Origin: Bacteroidetes bacterium HLUCCA01
Lineage (GTDB): Bacteria > Bacteroidota > Rhodothermia > Balneolales > HLUCCA01
Length of the DNA stretch: 64,000 bases
Assembly (NCBI GenBank): GCA_001314545.1
Contig: LIHN01000001.1
Span: 650,180-714,179 of the forward strand
Direction of reading: 5' to 3'
Notes under the pieces: generated by a model
Databases searched by the model: none
What the model saw: the letters and a program-made list of their open reading frames with translations, nothing else
What the model was told of the DNA's origin: nothing
In this document: piece after piece, positions 35,895 to 44,587 of the stretch
How positions within the stretch are numbered: the stretch's first letter is position 1
Layout: each line of letters starts with the position of its first letter
Made by a program: the position numbers and the translations under genes

Positions 35895-36953
35895 TCAGGG
35901 AGTCAGCACCGCCCGTCCGATGATTTTCCCGTCCCTGACCTGGTCGAGCAGTCGGGCGGCCTCATCCATAGGATACGTTTTTACCGGCACGGGACGAAGT
36001 TTTTTCTCCTTGATGATGGCAATGAGTTCGCGCAGTTCGGTCAGACTGCCTGTGTAGGAACCGCGGATGGTCAGGTTTTTCAGGGCCGGCACCGGTGTGG
36101 GGAAGCTGAGCTTACCGCCGAACAGGCCTACCATAACCATCTGCCCGTTTTTGGCCAGCATCCCGAAGGCCGAAGCAGCGGTATGCTGGTTATTAACGAA
36201 ATCGATGACCGCGTTGGCTCCTTTCTGTCCCGTCATTTCCATGATGGACGCAACCACATCACCGCCCGATGTGTTCAGGGTTTCAACGTCCGGCGTGAGT
36301 TCACGCACGGTCTGCAGCCGGGCGTCATCCACATCCAGCATGATCACCCGTGCATTGGTCAGTTCCCGGACTACCTGCACGGCCATCATACCCAGTCCGC
36401 CGGCACCGATGAGCACCAGGGTCTCGTCCCACTCCAGCGGCATGGATTTTTTCAGGGCACTGTAGGCAGTGAGTCCGGCACAGGCGTACGAGCATGCCTG
36501 CTCATCGGGAAGGCCGTCGATGTTCAGCAGATACTGCGAATCGGGCACCAGCACATGGCTGGCGTAGCCGCCGTTGGTGTACACGCCGAGGCTTCGGGGT
36601 TTGGAACACATCTGGGGCCGGTCGGAGCGACAATATTTGCAGGTTCCGCAGCCTACCCACGGGTAGATCAGCCGCTTGTCGCCGGGTTTCACCCCGGTGG
36701 CATCGGGTCCTGCAGCTTCCACCTCGCCCACCACCTCATGGCCCAGGGTAAGCGGCAGATCCACGCCCCGCTCTTTGACATAAATGCGTTCATCCCCGCC
36801 CAGCTCGTAATATCCCTCCCAGATATGCAGGTCGGAGTGGCATACACCGCAGGCCGCTACCCGCAGCAGCACTTCGCGGCCCTGAGGTTGGGGGGTTTCA
36901 TACTCTTTCCATTGCAGGGGTTTTCCGAATTCGGTGAGTTGTAAACTTTTCAT
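35895..36953 (-). CDS. Zinc-dependent alcohol dehydrogenase
   Basis: A 352-residue medium-chain dehydrogenase. Catalytic zinc ligands are in 'ACGVCHSDLH' and 'LGHEVVGEVE'; structural zinc cysteines are in 'GCGTCKYCRSDRPQMC'; the NAD(P) loop is 'VLIGAGGLGMMAVQ'. It oxidises an alcohol or reduces an aldehyde; the substrate is unknown. A strong Shine-Dalgarno (GGAGG) sits 8 bp before the ATG. It lies 12 bp after the aldehyde dehydrogenase, so the two are co-transcribed and likely act in sequence. It is the last gene of the catabolic block. Confidence 0.92.
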   Translation of the reverse strand: MKSLQLTEFGKPLQWKEYETPQPQGREVLLRVAACGVCHSDLHIWEGYYELGGDERIYVKERGVDLPLTLGHEVVGEVEAAGPDATGVKPGDKRLIYPWVGCGTCKYCRSDRPQMCSKPRSLGVYTNGGYASHVLVPDSQYLLNIDGLPDEQACSYACAGLTAYSALKKSMPLEWDETLVLIGAGGLGMMAVQVVRELTNARVIMLDVDDARLQTVRELTPDVETLNTSGGDVVASIMEMTGQKGANAVIDFVNNQHTAASAFGMLAKNGQMVMVGLFGGKLSFPTPVPALKNLTIRGSYTGSLTELRELIAIIKEKKLRPVPVKTYPMDEAARLLDQVRDGKIIGRAVLTP

Positions 36954-36965
36954 GGGTACCTCCGC

Positions 36966-38393
36966 TTATCCGTGGTTGATGATGACCGTTTTGGTTGTGG
37001 TTACATGGTGCAGGGCTTCGAAGCCTTTTTCACGACCAAATCCGCTTTGTTTCATGCCTCCGAAGGGCAGTTCAACCCCACCGCCGGCGCCGTAGCCGTT
37101 GACGAAGACCTGTCCGGCCCGGATGCCTTTGACCATACGGTGAGCGCGACCGTTATCGCGGGTCCACACCGCGGCCACCAGTCCGTAGGGTACGTTGTTA
37201 GCCAGATGCAGCGCCTCGGCTTCATCGCTGAAGGGAATCACCACCAGCACCGGTCCGAACACTTCTTTCTGGGCTACATCGTGGTTGTTGTCGATCGCTC
37301 CCAGCAGCGTTGGCGGGTAGAAATACCCCTCGCCATCGGGTCTGGCGGCCTGTGCCAGGATTTCAGCGCCGTTTTTCACGGCCATATCTACCAGCGAGGT
37401 GACCCGCGAGAGCTGTTTTTTGCTGATGATCGGACCGATATCCGGATCGGTTTCGGCCGGTCCCACCTTGATGGCATTGAACCGTTCTACCAGTCCGGCC
37501 ACCACGCGATCGTGCAGGGATTCATGCACCAGCAGCCGGGAGCCGGCCGAGCAGGTCTGACCGGCGTTCTGGATGATGGCCTTGACAATAACAGGCAGGG
37601 CCGCGTCCAGGTCGGCATCCTCAAAAACGATCTGGGGCGACTTCCCGCCCAGCTCCAGCACGACGGGCCGCAGGTTTTTGGCCATGGTTTCCATGACCAG
37701 CGTACCCACTTCAGGCGAACCGGTAAAGGCGAGGTGGTCGATGTCGCGGTTTTTGGACAGGGCTGCTCCCGCTTCATCGCCCCGACCGGTGACCAGATTG
37801 ATGGAGCCGGCCGGGAACCCGACTTCATCGAGCAATTCAAACAGGCGTACGATGGCCAGGCAGGCGTCTTCGGCCGGCTTGAGCACCGTGGCATTGCCTG
37901 CGGCCAGGGCCGGAGCCAGGGTGCGACCGGTCATCTGCAGGGGGTAGTTCCAGGGGATGATGTGACCGGTGACGCCATAGGGCTCGCGGGTGGTGTACAC
38001 GGTAAAGCCATTTTGATACGGGATGGTCTCCCCGTGGAGTTTATCGGCCGCGCCGGCGTAGAACTCGAAATACCGGGCCACCAGCTGGGCGTCAGCCCGG
38101 GCCTGGCTCAGGGGCTTGCCGGCATCGGCCGACTCAATCCGGGCCAGTTCTTCGGCATGTTCAAAGAGTTTCTGTGCCGCTTTCTGCAGGAGCCGACCCC
38201 GTTCAAAGGCCGGGGTTTGTCCCCACACTCCTTCAAAGGCGGCGCGGGCAGCGGCAACGGCCGCGTCCACATCCCGGTCGTCACTGCGGGCAATCTGCCC
38301 GATGACGGTATCGTGCGAGGGGTTGATCATGTCCATGGTTCCAAGCGAACCGTCTACCCATTTTCCGTTGATATAATTCTGTGCTTTGCTCAT
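36966..38393 (-). CDS. NAD(P)-dependent aldehyde dehydrogenase
   Basis: A 475-residue enzyme of the betaine-aldehyde-dehydrogenase-like type. Cofactor region 'HIIPWNYPLQM', glycine motif 'FTGSPEVGTLVMETM', catalytic Glu in 'VLELGGKSPQIV' and catalytic Cys in 'QNAGQTCSAGSR' are intact, and the C-terminal 'PFGGMKQSGFGREKG' is present. It oxidises an aldehyde to the acid. A clear AAGGAG lies upstream of the ATG. A 483-codon open frame opposite this gene is a GC-driven shadow. Neighbouring CoA-ester genes suggest that the acid product enters a CoA pathway. Confidence 0.92.
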   Translation of the reverse strand: MSKAQNYINGKWVDGSLGTMDMINPSHDTVIGQIARSDDRDVDAAVAAARAAFEGVWGQTPAFERGRLLQKAAQKLFEHAEELARIESADAGKPLSQARADAQLVARYFEFYAGAADKLHGETIPYQNGFTVYTTREPYGVTGHIIPWNYPLQMTGRTLAPALAAGNATVLKPAEDACLAIVRLFELLDEVGFPAGSINLVTGRGDEAGAALSKNRDIDHLAFTGSPEVGTLVMETMAKNLRPVVLELGGKSPQIVFEDADLDAALPVIVKAIIQNAGQTCSAGSRLLVHESLHDRVVAGLVERFNAIKVGPAETDPDIGPIISKKQLSRVTSLVDMAVKNGAEILAQAARPDGEGYFYPPTLLGAIDNNHDVAQKEVFGPVLVVIPFSDEAEALHLANNVPYGLVAAVWTRDNGRAHRMVKGIRAGQVFVNGYGAGGGVELPFGGMKQSGFGREKGFEALHHVTTTKTVIINHG

Positions 38394-38419
38394 AGCTGTT
38401 CTCCTTCGTGTTGTTCCTG

Positions 38420-39769
38420 TTAAAAATTAGGGTGCACCGCGGCTGGCCCATTCCAATAAAACCCGGGGATGACTTCCGCCCCGGGCAGTGCTTCTATGGC
38501 GCTGATCTGTGCCCCGGCAGCGGTTTCATCGAGGCCGGCATAGGCAAACTCGCCGCGAATTTTCGCTTTCAGCTCGTCCCGGTCCAGCGGCTTTTCGGGG
38601 TCACCACTGGCGGCGAACGTTTCGCCGGTGAGCACCTCGCCGCTGCGCAGGGTAAGTTCCACAGCCGAGCCCCATGCCACCGGATAGCGCCCGGTAAAGG
38701 CCGCATCGCTGATCGCCTCCGCCCGCTGAACGCGCGGATCACGGGCCGTGGCAGCCAGGCGGTCGCCCTCAAAGTCGGGCAGGACCGGAAAACCGTGTCG
38801 AAGCGCGGTGACCACGCAGTACTGGATGCTGAACTTGGCGGCAAAGGTGGTATCCGGCGACGGGTTGTCGGTTACCCGTTGGGAGGTATCATAGGTCCGG
38901 ATGCGAATGTGTTCCACCTCGTCGGTCGTGCGACCCTGCGCCAGGAGCTCCTCGCGCAGTTTCAGGGTCACGTCGATGGCCGGATGGGTGTGACGGCAGG
39001 ATGGATACGGTTTAACGGAGGTTTCTCCGATACGCCAGCCGGTTGCATCGGCGGTAACTGCATCCGGACGGGCATCCGGACACAGTGCCTTGAAAAAGCC
39101 TTTCTCACCTTCCAGAATCTGTTCCGGACCGGTAAATCCGCGGATGGCCAGCAGGGCGGCACGTACCCCGGCCTGGGCCGCATGCCCGGCATGCAGGTGT
39201 TTGCTCATGGTGGCGTCCACATTGAACTGCCAGAGCCCGGCCGCCTGGGTACCGGCATTGCCCAGCGCCCAGACCCACTGATCTTCACTGAGTTCCAGCA
39301 GGTAGGCCGCCGCCGCGGCCGATCCGAAAACACCCGCTGTAGCGGTATTATGAAAAATGCGGTAGTGCGCATCCCCCAGGGCGTCGCCTACGCGAATCAT
39401 GGCCTCGTAGCCCACCACGATGGCTTCCAGGGCCATTTTTCCGGTCAGCTCAAGATGTCGGGCCATTTCCAGGGCGGCCGGTATGACCACGCAGGCCGGA
39501 TGGGTCACCGAGCTTCGGTGCAGGTCGTCGGTTTCGGTGATATGACTCAGGGCGGCGGCAAGAAACACCTCCGATTCCACCCCCTGCAGCCCGTTGATCC
39601 GGTGATAGTCGATGAGTTTACGGCCCTGGGGGGTAACCCCGCCGGCGATGTAGGAGCCCAGCACATCCAGGGTGTAGTAGGTCGCTGTATGCACATCATC
39701 AGCGGTTATCAGCCCGTTTCGAAGTCGACGGGCCAGCTGGCGGGTGAGCGATGGTGCCGGAGTTGTCAT
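38420..39769 (-). CDS. MmgE/PrpD family protein
   Basis: A 449-residue protein with MmgE/PrpD hallmarks: 'YTLDVLGSYIAG', 'GSAAAAAYLLELSEDQWVWALGNAG', 'KHLHAGHAAQAGVRAALLA' and 'GWRIGETSVKPYPSCRHTHPAIDV'. The family includes 2-methylcitrate dehydratase, cis-aconitate decarboxylase (which makes itaconate) and several isomerases. I cannot choose among them by eye. Its gene overlaps the hydratase gene by 4 bp, with a GGAGGAGG sequence before the start, which ties it to the CoA pathway next door. Confidence 0.88.
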   Translation of the reverse strand: MTTPAPSLTRQLARRLRNGLITADDVHTATYYTLDVLGSYIAGGVTPQGRKLIDYHRINGLQGVESEVFLAAALSHITETDDLHRSSVTHPACVVIPAALEMARHLELTGKMALEAIVVGYEAMIRVGDALGDAHYRIFHNTATAGVFGSAAAAAYLLELSEDQWVWALGNAGTQAAGLWQFNVDATMSKHLHAGHAAQAGVRAALLAIRGFTGPEQILEGEKGFFKALCPDARPDAVTADATGWRIGETSVKPYPSCRHTHPAIDVTLKLREELLAQGRTTDEVEHIRIRTYDTSQRVTDNPSPDTTFAAKFSIQYCVVTALRHGFPVLPDFEGDRLAATARDPRVQRAEAISDAAFTGRYPVAWGSAVELTLRSGEVLTGETFAASGDPEKPLDRDELKAKIRGEFAYAGLDETAAGAQISAIEALPGAEVIPGFYWNGPAAVHPNF

Positions 39770-40647
39770 GGGGTTCCCTCCTCCCAGGTAAGTTCAGCCT
39801 GCATGGCGATGGCATTTTCCTGGCCGGAAACGACCATCGTTGTAACGCCTGCCCGGAACCCCTCCTTGTGTTCCTCCGGACCGTCGGTTCCGCCCACCTC
39901 CACCTGCTCGCCCAGGTAAACCGGTCCCATTGCGCGATAACGAATGGCGGTGATACATCGTGCGGGGTATTTTTCGGAGAAGTCGTGCAGAATCCTGTGC
40001 AGCAGAAGCGGACCGTGCACCACCACGTTCGGGTATCCCTCCACCTCTCTGCAGTAATCGGCATCGTAGTGGATGCGGTGGGCGTTGAAGGTGATCGCTG
40101 AAAACCGAAACAACTGGGTCGCGGTGGGTTCCCATCGTACCGACCAGTCGGGGCGCTGTTCAAGGGGCTGATTTCTTCGGGGGGCGATGCCGGCCGGGGC
40201 TGCCTCCCGGTACACAATATCCTGCTCCTCCTCCACGCAAAGCCGTCCTTCCTGCTCTACGCGATGTACCACGGTGATGAAACACAGCGCACCGGAGCGA
40301 CCTTGTTTGGGTTCAATTTTGGTAATGGTGGAGGTTTTGGTGGCGGGGGTTCCGGTCCGCAGGGGTGCCAGAGGTCGTACACGACCACCGGCCCACATCC
40401 GCCGGGGCAGGTCAATGGGCGGCAAAAAGTCGCCCTTATGCGGATGCCCGTCCTGCGCCAGTTCACCGAGCCGCTCCATGGGTGTGAAATAAAACCAATG
40501 GGCACAGGGTGTCAGCGGATCGTCATCCATGATCCGGGCGGGATCACGGTCCATGGTGGCTGCAAACCGTTTCATGGTCTCGGCGGCCATGCTGTCATAA
40601 TCCTGGCGGGTCCGGCCCGTCCAGTCTGTGTATTGCCGGGTTTTCAT
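39766..40647 (-). CDS. FAS1/MaoC-like dehydratase, mesaconyl-/itaconyl-CoA hydratase type
   Basis: A 293-residue protein. The N-terminal half resembles the FAS1-like dehydratase domain ('HWFYFTPMERLGELAQDGHP', 'DLPRRMWAGGRV'). The C-terminal half has the hot-dog hydratase pattern 'FRFSAITFNAHRIHYDADY' and 'EGYPNVVVHGPLLLHRIL'. This combination is characteristic of mesaconyl-C4-CoA hydratase and itaconyl-CoA hydratase relatives, which form citramalyl-CoA. The CaiB transferase and CitE-like lyase around it would supply the step before and after. The true substrate is inferred. Confidence 0.82.
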   Translation of the reverse strand: MKTRQYTDWTGRTRQDYDSMAAETMKRFAATMDRDPARIMDDDPLTPCAHWFYFTPMERLGELAQDGHPHKGDFLPPIDLPRRMWAGGRVRPLAPLRTGTPATKTSTITKIEPKQGRSGALCFITVVHRVEQEGRLCVEEEQDIVYREAAPAGIAPRRNQPLEQRPDWSVRWEPTATQLFRFSAITFNAHRIHYDADYCREVEGYPNVVVHGPLLLHRILHDFSEKYPARCITAIRYRAMGPVYLGEQVEVGGTDGPEEHKEGFRAGVTTMVVSGQENAIAMQAELTWEEGTP

Positions 40648-40703
40648 TATATACGGTTTCGGGTTGCCATTATAGTGGATGGTGGATGATTGCGGGTGCC
40701 GGG

Positions 40704-41852
40704 TTAATTTTCTGGTTGCGATGGATCGAACTCCCGGCGGATGGCATCGTTATGCTCGCCGAGGTCCGGAATACGACCGAATTCGCTGGTATAGCCCCCG
40801 AACCGGGCCGGCCGGTCGGCGATGTGGATGGTCCCTGCCCCGGATTCCACTTCCGTGAGGCGAAGCTGGGGATGGGCGGCAAAATCCTCCATGGTGTTCA
40901 GCCGGGCGTAGGCAATGGAGCCTTCCTGCAGCCGTTCCAGGACCTCGCTATGGGTGAGTTCGCCAAAAACCTGCTGAATGGTAGCGTTGAGGGCATCGCG
41001 ATTAGCCACCCGCGCGGAGTTGCGGATGTAACGGGGATCATCGGCTTTGACCGCATCCTGCAGCACCACCCTGCAAAAACGCTCCCATTCCCGCTCATTC
41101 TGGATGGCGATGACCACCTGTTTGTTCTCCCGGGTAGCGAAGGGACCGTACGGCGAGATGGCCGCATGGTGTACCCCGGTGCGCGAGGGAGCCCTGCCGG
41201 CGTAGGCCTGATGCAGGTACGGAACCATCATCCAGTCGGCCATGCAGTCGAACATGGAGATTTTCACCGCTACGCCCCGACCGGTATGATTGCGTTCGTG
41301 CAGGGCTTCCAGCACGGCGGAGTACGCATGCACGCCGGCGGAGATATCGGCAATGGAAATCCCGACCTTCGAGCGCACCTCGCCCTCACCGGTGACGTCA
41401 ACCAGGCCGCTTTCGCACTGCACCAGGTTGTCATAGGCCTTCATGGCCGCATAATCGCCCTCCTCGCCATAACCGGAGATGTCCACGGTGATCAGGCGCG
41501 GATTTCGGGCGCGCAGACTTTCGGAATCCAGCCCTATTTTTTCCAGGGCGCCGGGAGCCAGGTTCTGCACGAACACATCGGCCTGGTCTGTGATGCGCAG
41601 AAACAGGGCGCGGTCCGCCTCGTCTTTGATATTCAGCTGCACCGACTCCTTGCCGCGGTTGATCCACACAAAGTAGGTAGCCAGCCCTTTGACGGCCTCA
41701 TCATACTGACGGGCGAAGTCGCCGGTATCGCGTTCCACTTTAATAACGCGGGCCCCGGCATCGGCCAGCCTGCAGGTTGCATACGGCGCGGAGACCGCCT
41801 GCTCGATGGAGACCACGGTGACGCCGCGCAGGGGTTTGAAGGGTTTACTCAT
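40704..41852 (-). CDS. CaiB/BaiF family CoA-transferase
   Basis: A 382-residue family III CoA-transferase. 'LRGVTVVSIEQAVSAPYATCRLADAGARVIKVE' region (residues 8-40), 'NRGKESVQLNIKDEAD', 'DVFVQNLAPGALEKIGL', 'ISGYGEEGDYAAMKAYDNL' with the expected catalytic Asp in AYD, and 'VKISMFDCMADWM' are all present. Such enzymes move CoA between carboxylic acids, often from succinyl-CoA. Here it probably activates the acid that the hydratase then acts on, as Ict or Mct do in itaconate and mesaconate metabolism. Confidence 0.9.
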   Translation of the reverse strand: MSKPFKPLRGVTVVSIEQAVSAPYATCRLADAGARVIKVERDTGDFARQYDEAVKGLATYFVWINRGKESVQLNIKDEADRALFLRITDQADVFVQNLAPGALEKIGLDSESLRARNPRLITVDISGYGEEGDYAAMKAYDNLVQCESGLVDVTGEGEVRSKVGISIADISAGVHAYSAVLEALHERNHTGRGVAVKISMFDCMADWMMVPYLHQAYAGRAPSRTGVHHAAISPYGPFATRENKQVVIAIQNEREWERFCRVVLQDAVKADDPRYIRNSARVANRDALNATIQQVFGELTHSEVLERLQEGSIAYARLNTMEDFAAHPQLRLTEVESGAGTIHIADRPARFGGYTSEFGRIPDLGEHNDAIRREFDPSQPEN

Positions 41853-41854
41853 GG

Positions 41855-43018
41855 TTAGTACGATCGTGGCAGCCCCAGGACGTGTTCGCCCAGATAGGCC
41901 AGTATCATGTTTTTGGAGATGGGTGCTACCTGATACAGGCGGGTTTCACGGAATTTACGCTCAATGTCGTAGTCGGCATCAAAACCGCGACCACCGTAGG
42001 TCTGGATGGCCGCATTTCCGGCTTCCCAGGAGGCTTCGGAAGCCAGCAGCAGGGCCATATTGGCTTCTTCGCCCACTTTCTTGCCGGCGTCAAAGAGGGT
42101 GGTACCCTTGCGCACCATCATTTCGGCGGCTTTCATACTGGCGTAGGCACGGGCGATGGGGAACTGAATACCCTGATTCTGCCCTATTTTCCGGCCGAAC
42201 AGCTCCCGCTGGTTGGCCCAGCCGGTGGCACGTTCGATGAAAAAGCGGGCATCGCCCACACATTCACCGGCAATGAGCAGCCGTTCGGCGTTCATGCTGT
42301 CCAGGATGTAGCGGAAGCCCTTGCCCAGTTCCCCCACCAGGTTCTCCTCGGGAATGAACAGGTCGTTGATGTAAATTTCGGTCAGGGAATGGTTCATGGT
42401 GGTGCGGATCGGGCGGATGTCCAGCTCCTTGCCGCGCGATTCGCGCATGTCTACCAGGAAAATCGACAGCCCGTCGGTTTTCTTTTTGACCTGGTCGAGG
42501 GGGGTGGTGCGGGCCAGCAGCAGCATAAGATCGGAGTGCTGTCCCCGACCAATATAAAATTTGTGGCCGTTCACCCGAAATCCGCCATCGGTTTTTTCCG
42601 CGAAGGTTCGCAGTTTGGTGGTATCGGTGCCGGTGTGCTTCTCGGTAACACCGAAGACCTGCAGACGGAGCTCTCCGGAGGCAACGCGGGTCAGGTAGCG
42701 CTGTTTCTGATCTTCATTGCCATAGCGCAGCAGTGTACCCATGATGTACATCTGGGCGTGACAGGTGCCGCCGTTACAGCCGGCCGCCTGGATTTCCTCC
42801 ATGATTACCGCCGCTTCGGTCAGGGTTCTGCCCTCACCGCCGTACTGCTCGGGAATCAACGCAGAAAGCAGTCCGCTTTTACTGCATTCATCCACAAATT
42901 CGGAGGGATAGTTACGTTCGGCATCCAGCTCACGCCAGTAGGCATCGCCGTATTTACCAGTTATGGTGCGCACCCGGGCGCGCAGTTCGTCGAAATTAGT
43001 ACTCAGATCAATTTGCAT
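41855..43018 (-). CDS. Acyl-CoA dehydrogenase
   Basis: A 387-residue flavoenzyme of normal length from the ATG at 43018. An in-frame extension to 43159 runs into the lyase gene and is not credible. It shows 'ALIPEQYGGEGRTLTEAAVI', the FAD segment 'QVFGVTEKHTGTDTTKL', 'ELFGRKIGQNQGIQFPIA' and 'IQTYGGRGFDADYDIER', the usual C-terminal region. It introduces a double bond into an acyl-CoA such as methylsuccinyl-, glutaryl- or a branched acyl-CoA. The CaiB gene starts 2 bp after its stop. Confidence 0.9.
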   Translation of the reverse strand: MQIDLSTNFDELRARVRTITGKYGDAYWRELDAERNYPSEFVDECSKSGLLSALIPEQYGGEGRTLTEAAVIMEEIQAAGCNGGTCHAQMYIMGTLLRYGNEDQKQRYLTRVASGELRLQVFGVTEKHTGTDTTKLRTFAEKTDGGFRVNGHKFYIGRGQHSDLMLLLARTTPLDQVKKKTDGLSIFLVDMRESRGKELDIRPIRTTMNHSLTEIYINDLFIPEENLVGELGKGFRYILDSMNAERLLIAGECVGDARFFIERATGWANQRELFGRKIGQNQGIQFPIARAYASMKAAEMMVRKGTTLFDAGKKVGEEANMALLLASEASWEAGNAAIQTYGGRGFDADYDIERKFRETRLYQVAPISKNMILAYLGEHVLGLPRSY

Positions 43019-43043
43019 AGTATCATGTACAGGTTCACGGGTT

Positions 43044-43895
43044 TCAGGAGTTTCGTGCTGCCCGCTCGAGCAGCTTATATGCGTGCATAAGCACAGGTTT
43101 TTCAAGTACTTTACCCCGGTACACGGCCACCCCGCTGCCGGCTTGCTCAAAAGCCTCAATCATGGCACGGGCCCCGGCAACAGCGGCCTCATCGGGCTGC
43201 AGACAGGCATGGATCACGGGGATTTGATTGGGATGAATCGCGGCCCGACCGTCAAAGCCCATGGCTTGCAGTCTGTGGGTTTCGCTGCGAAGACCCTCGC
43301 TGTCATCCAGGTGAAACCAGGGCATGTCCAGGCAGCCTTTATCCGACCGGCGGGCGGCGCGCAGCAGCAGACTTCGGTACAGGTGCAGCGCATCCCAGGA
43401 CGTATCACTCCCCAGCTCCGCCGCCAGGTCGATACCTCCGAAGACCCCGCAGGGCACCAGGTCGTGGGCCATGATGGCATCGGCGTCATCCCAGACCGAA
43501 AGGGTTTCAAAAAGGGGGATGACCGGCATGACGCGGTCTACGTCTTCCATCCAGTCGGCCAGCAGATCCAGTTCCTCAACCGAACGGATTTTGGGCAGCA
43601 TGAGTGCATCGGGCAGGGTTTCGGTCTGCAGGAAGGCCAGCATGTCTTCAAGCCCCCCCAGCGATCGGATGCTGTTGATGCGAACCCCCACCGGCGCAGG
43701 CAGGGTCGCCAGGTCTGTTTCATCAAAAAAACGGGCAACCGCATCCCGCATGTCGTCTTTCAGGTCCGGGGCGATGCTGTCTTCCAGATCGATGACGATT
43801 AAATCGGGTCGTGATGCAGCCACCTGGGAGAGTTTTTCCAGTTTGGTAGCCGGCACGAACAACAGGGATCGAAGCAGGGATAAATCTGTGGTCAT
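43044..43895 (-). CDS. HpcH/HpaI-CitE family lyase (citramalyl-/malyl-CoA lyase-like)
   Basis: A 283-residue aldolase of the CitE-like group. 'RSLLFVPATKLEKL', 'LIVIDLEDSIAPDLKDDMR', 'VGVRINSI', 'LPKIRSVEEL' and 'RLQAMGFDGRAAIHPNQI' give the Mg-binding and CoA-binding landmarks. The family cleaves malyl-, citramalyl- or HMG-type CoA esters. With a hydratase and a CoA-transferase in the same strand set, citramalyl-CoA cleavage to pyruvate and acetyl-CoA is the best guess. The stop of the unknown 186-residue gene overlaps its start by 4 bp. Confidence 0.88.
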   Translation of the reverse strand: MTTDLSLLRSLLFVPATKLEKLSQVAASRPDLIVIDLEDSIAPDLKDDMRDAVARFFDETDLATLPAPVGVRINSIRSLGGLEDMLAFLQTETLPDALMLPKIRSVEELDLLADWMEDVDRVMPVIPLFETLSVWDDADAIMAHDLVPCGVFGGIDLAAELGSDTSWDALHLYRSLLLRAARRSDKGCLDMPWFHLDDSEGLRSETHRLQAMGFDGRAAIHPNQIPVIHACLQPDEAAVAGARAMIEAFEQAGSGVAVYRGKVLEKPVLMHAYKLLERAARNS

Positions 43896-44452
43896 AAGAT
43901 GGTTGAAGCGGCAGCTTCGAGTACGGGTTTAAGTTCAGGTCGACGGGCAAGGCGATAGGCGTTGGCGAAAAAATCTTCGAGTACCAGCCATTCCGTTTCG
44001 GGGAGACCTTCAATCGGAACGATGAGCACCCTGACATACACCAGCTCCGGCTCCTCAATGGTAATATCGTGGGAAAGCAGGAGTTTATTGCGATTGATTA
44101 CAATGGAGGTGAGCAAATCCCGGGCCTCCTGCCGGGCCTGTGGCGGACGCAACCGGAAGGGTATTACCTGGTGACCCGGAATGTCGAGGGTTTCCCGCTC
44201 CGGCACCGACTCCAGCCGGAGGCGCACCGGCCGAACCGCATCCACGGCAACCCGGTCGGCATGCACCTGCCCCCTTCGCAATGCGGTATCCATCCTTACC
44301 GTTGCCGCGCATACATACCACGGATACCACAATTCCATGGCAGACCGGAATGTCGGTCGCCGCAGCATAAACCGCAGCGGATGAAGCTGGCGGATGTGAT
44401 GTCGGATTTCGGCGTCGGGCCAGTGCTGAGCCGGCGCGCAGGGTAACTGCAT
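43892..44452 (-). CDS. Unknown protein of the CoA catabolic cluster
   Basis: A protein of 186 residues from the ATG at 44452; a TTG two codons earlier is possible. It has no signal peptide or membrane helix. It is Arg- and Leu-rich with visible blocks 'MELWYPWYVCAATVRM', 'IPFRLRPPQARQEARDLL' and 'LPETEWLVLEDFFANAYRLA'. I recognise no family. The 4-bp overlap with the lyase gene argues for a role in the same pathway, for instance as an accessory or regulatory subunit, but nothing in the sequence shows what it does. Confidence 0.6.
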   Translation of the reverse strand: MQLPCAPAQHWPDAEIRHHIRQLHPLRFMLRRPTFRSAMELWYPWYVCAATVRMDTALRRGQVHADRVAVDAVRPVRLRLESVPERETLDIPGHQVIPFRLRPPQARQEARDLLTSIVINRNKLLLSHDITIEEPELVYVRVLIVPIEGLPETEWLVLEDFFANAYRLARRPELKPVLEAAASTIL

Positions 44453-44539
44453 GAACAATGGGTTTCAGGTTGATGGGTGCCATCCGCACGACCCGCCGCA
44501 CAGGCGGGCCGGCATCGGCTCACACGTCAGTAGGTCGGC

Positions 44540-44571
44540 GAACCCACGGCAACGCCCGGGGCCGTGGGTTC
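44540..44571. other. Intercistronic hairpin between symporter and unknown gene
   Basis: Perfect 11-bp arms gaacccacggc and gccgtgggttc flank a 10-nt loop. There is no T run on either strand, so it is not a standard terminator. It lies between the symporter stop (44588) and the next gene start (44452) and could act in mRNA processing or stability. Confidence 0.6.
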
Positions 44572-44587
44572 GGCCAGGTCAGGTAGT

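Noticed and set aside
36972-38423. A 483-codon open frame opposite the aldehyde dehydrogenase
   Set aside because: It is His/Gly/Gln-rich without family pattern, and the aldehyde dehydrogenase on the other strand is complete and certain. Codon bias in GC-rich genes opens such frames.
38408-39919. A 503-codon open frame opposite the MmgE/PrpD gene
   Set aside because: It has the same shadow character and overlaps a complete, recognisable gene.
43019-43159. Upstream start for the acyl-CoA dehydrogenase
   Set aside because: The extra 47 residues overlap the lyase gene and have no family similarity.
44540-44571. Rho-independent terminator after the symporter
   Set aside because: The stem is perfect but there is no T run on either strand, so it is recorded only as a hairpin.
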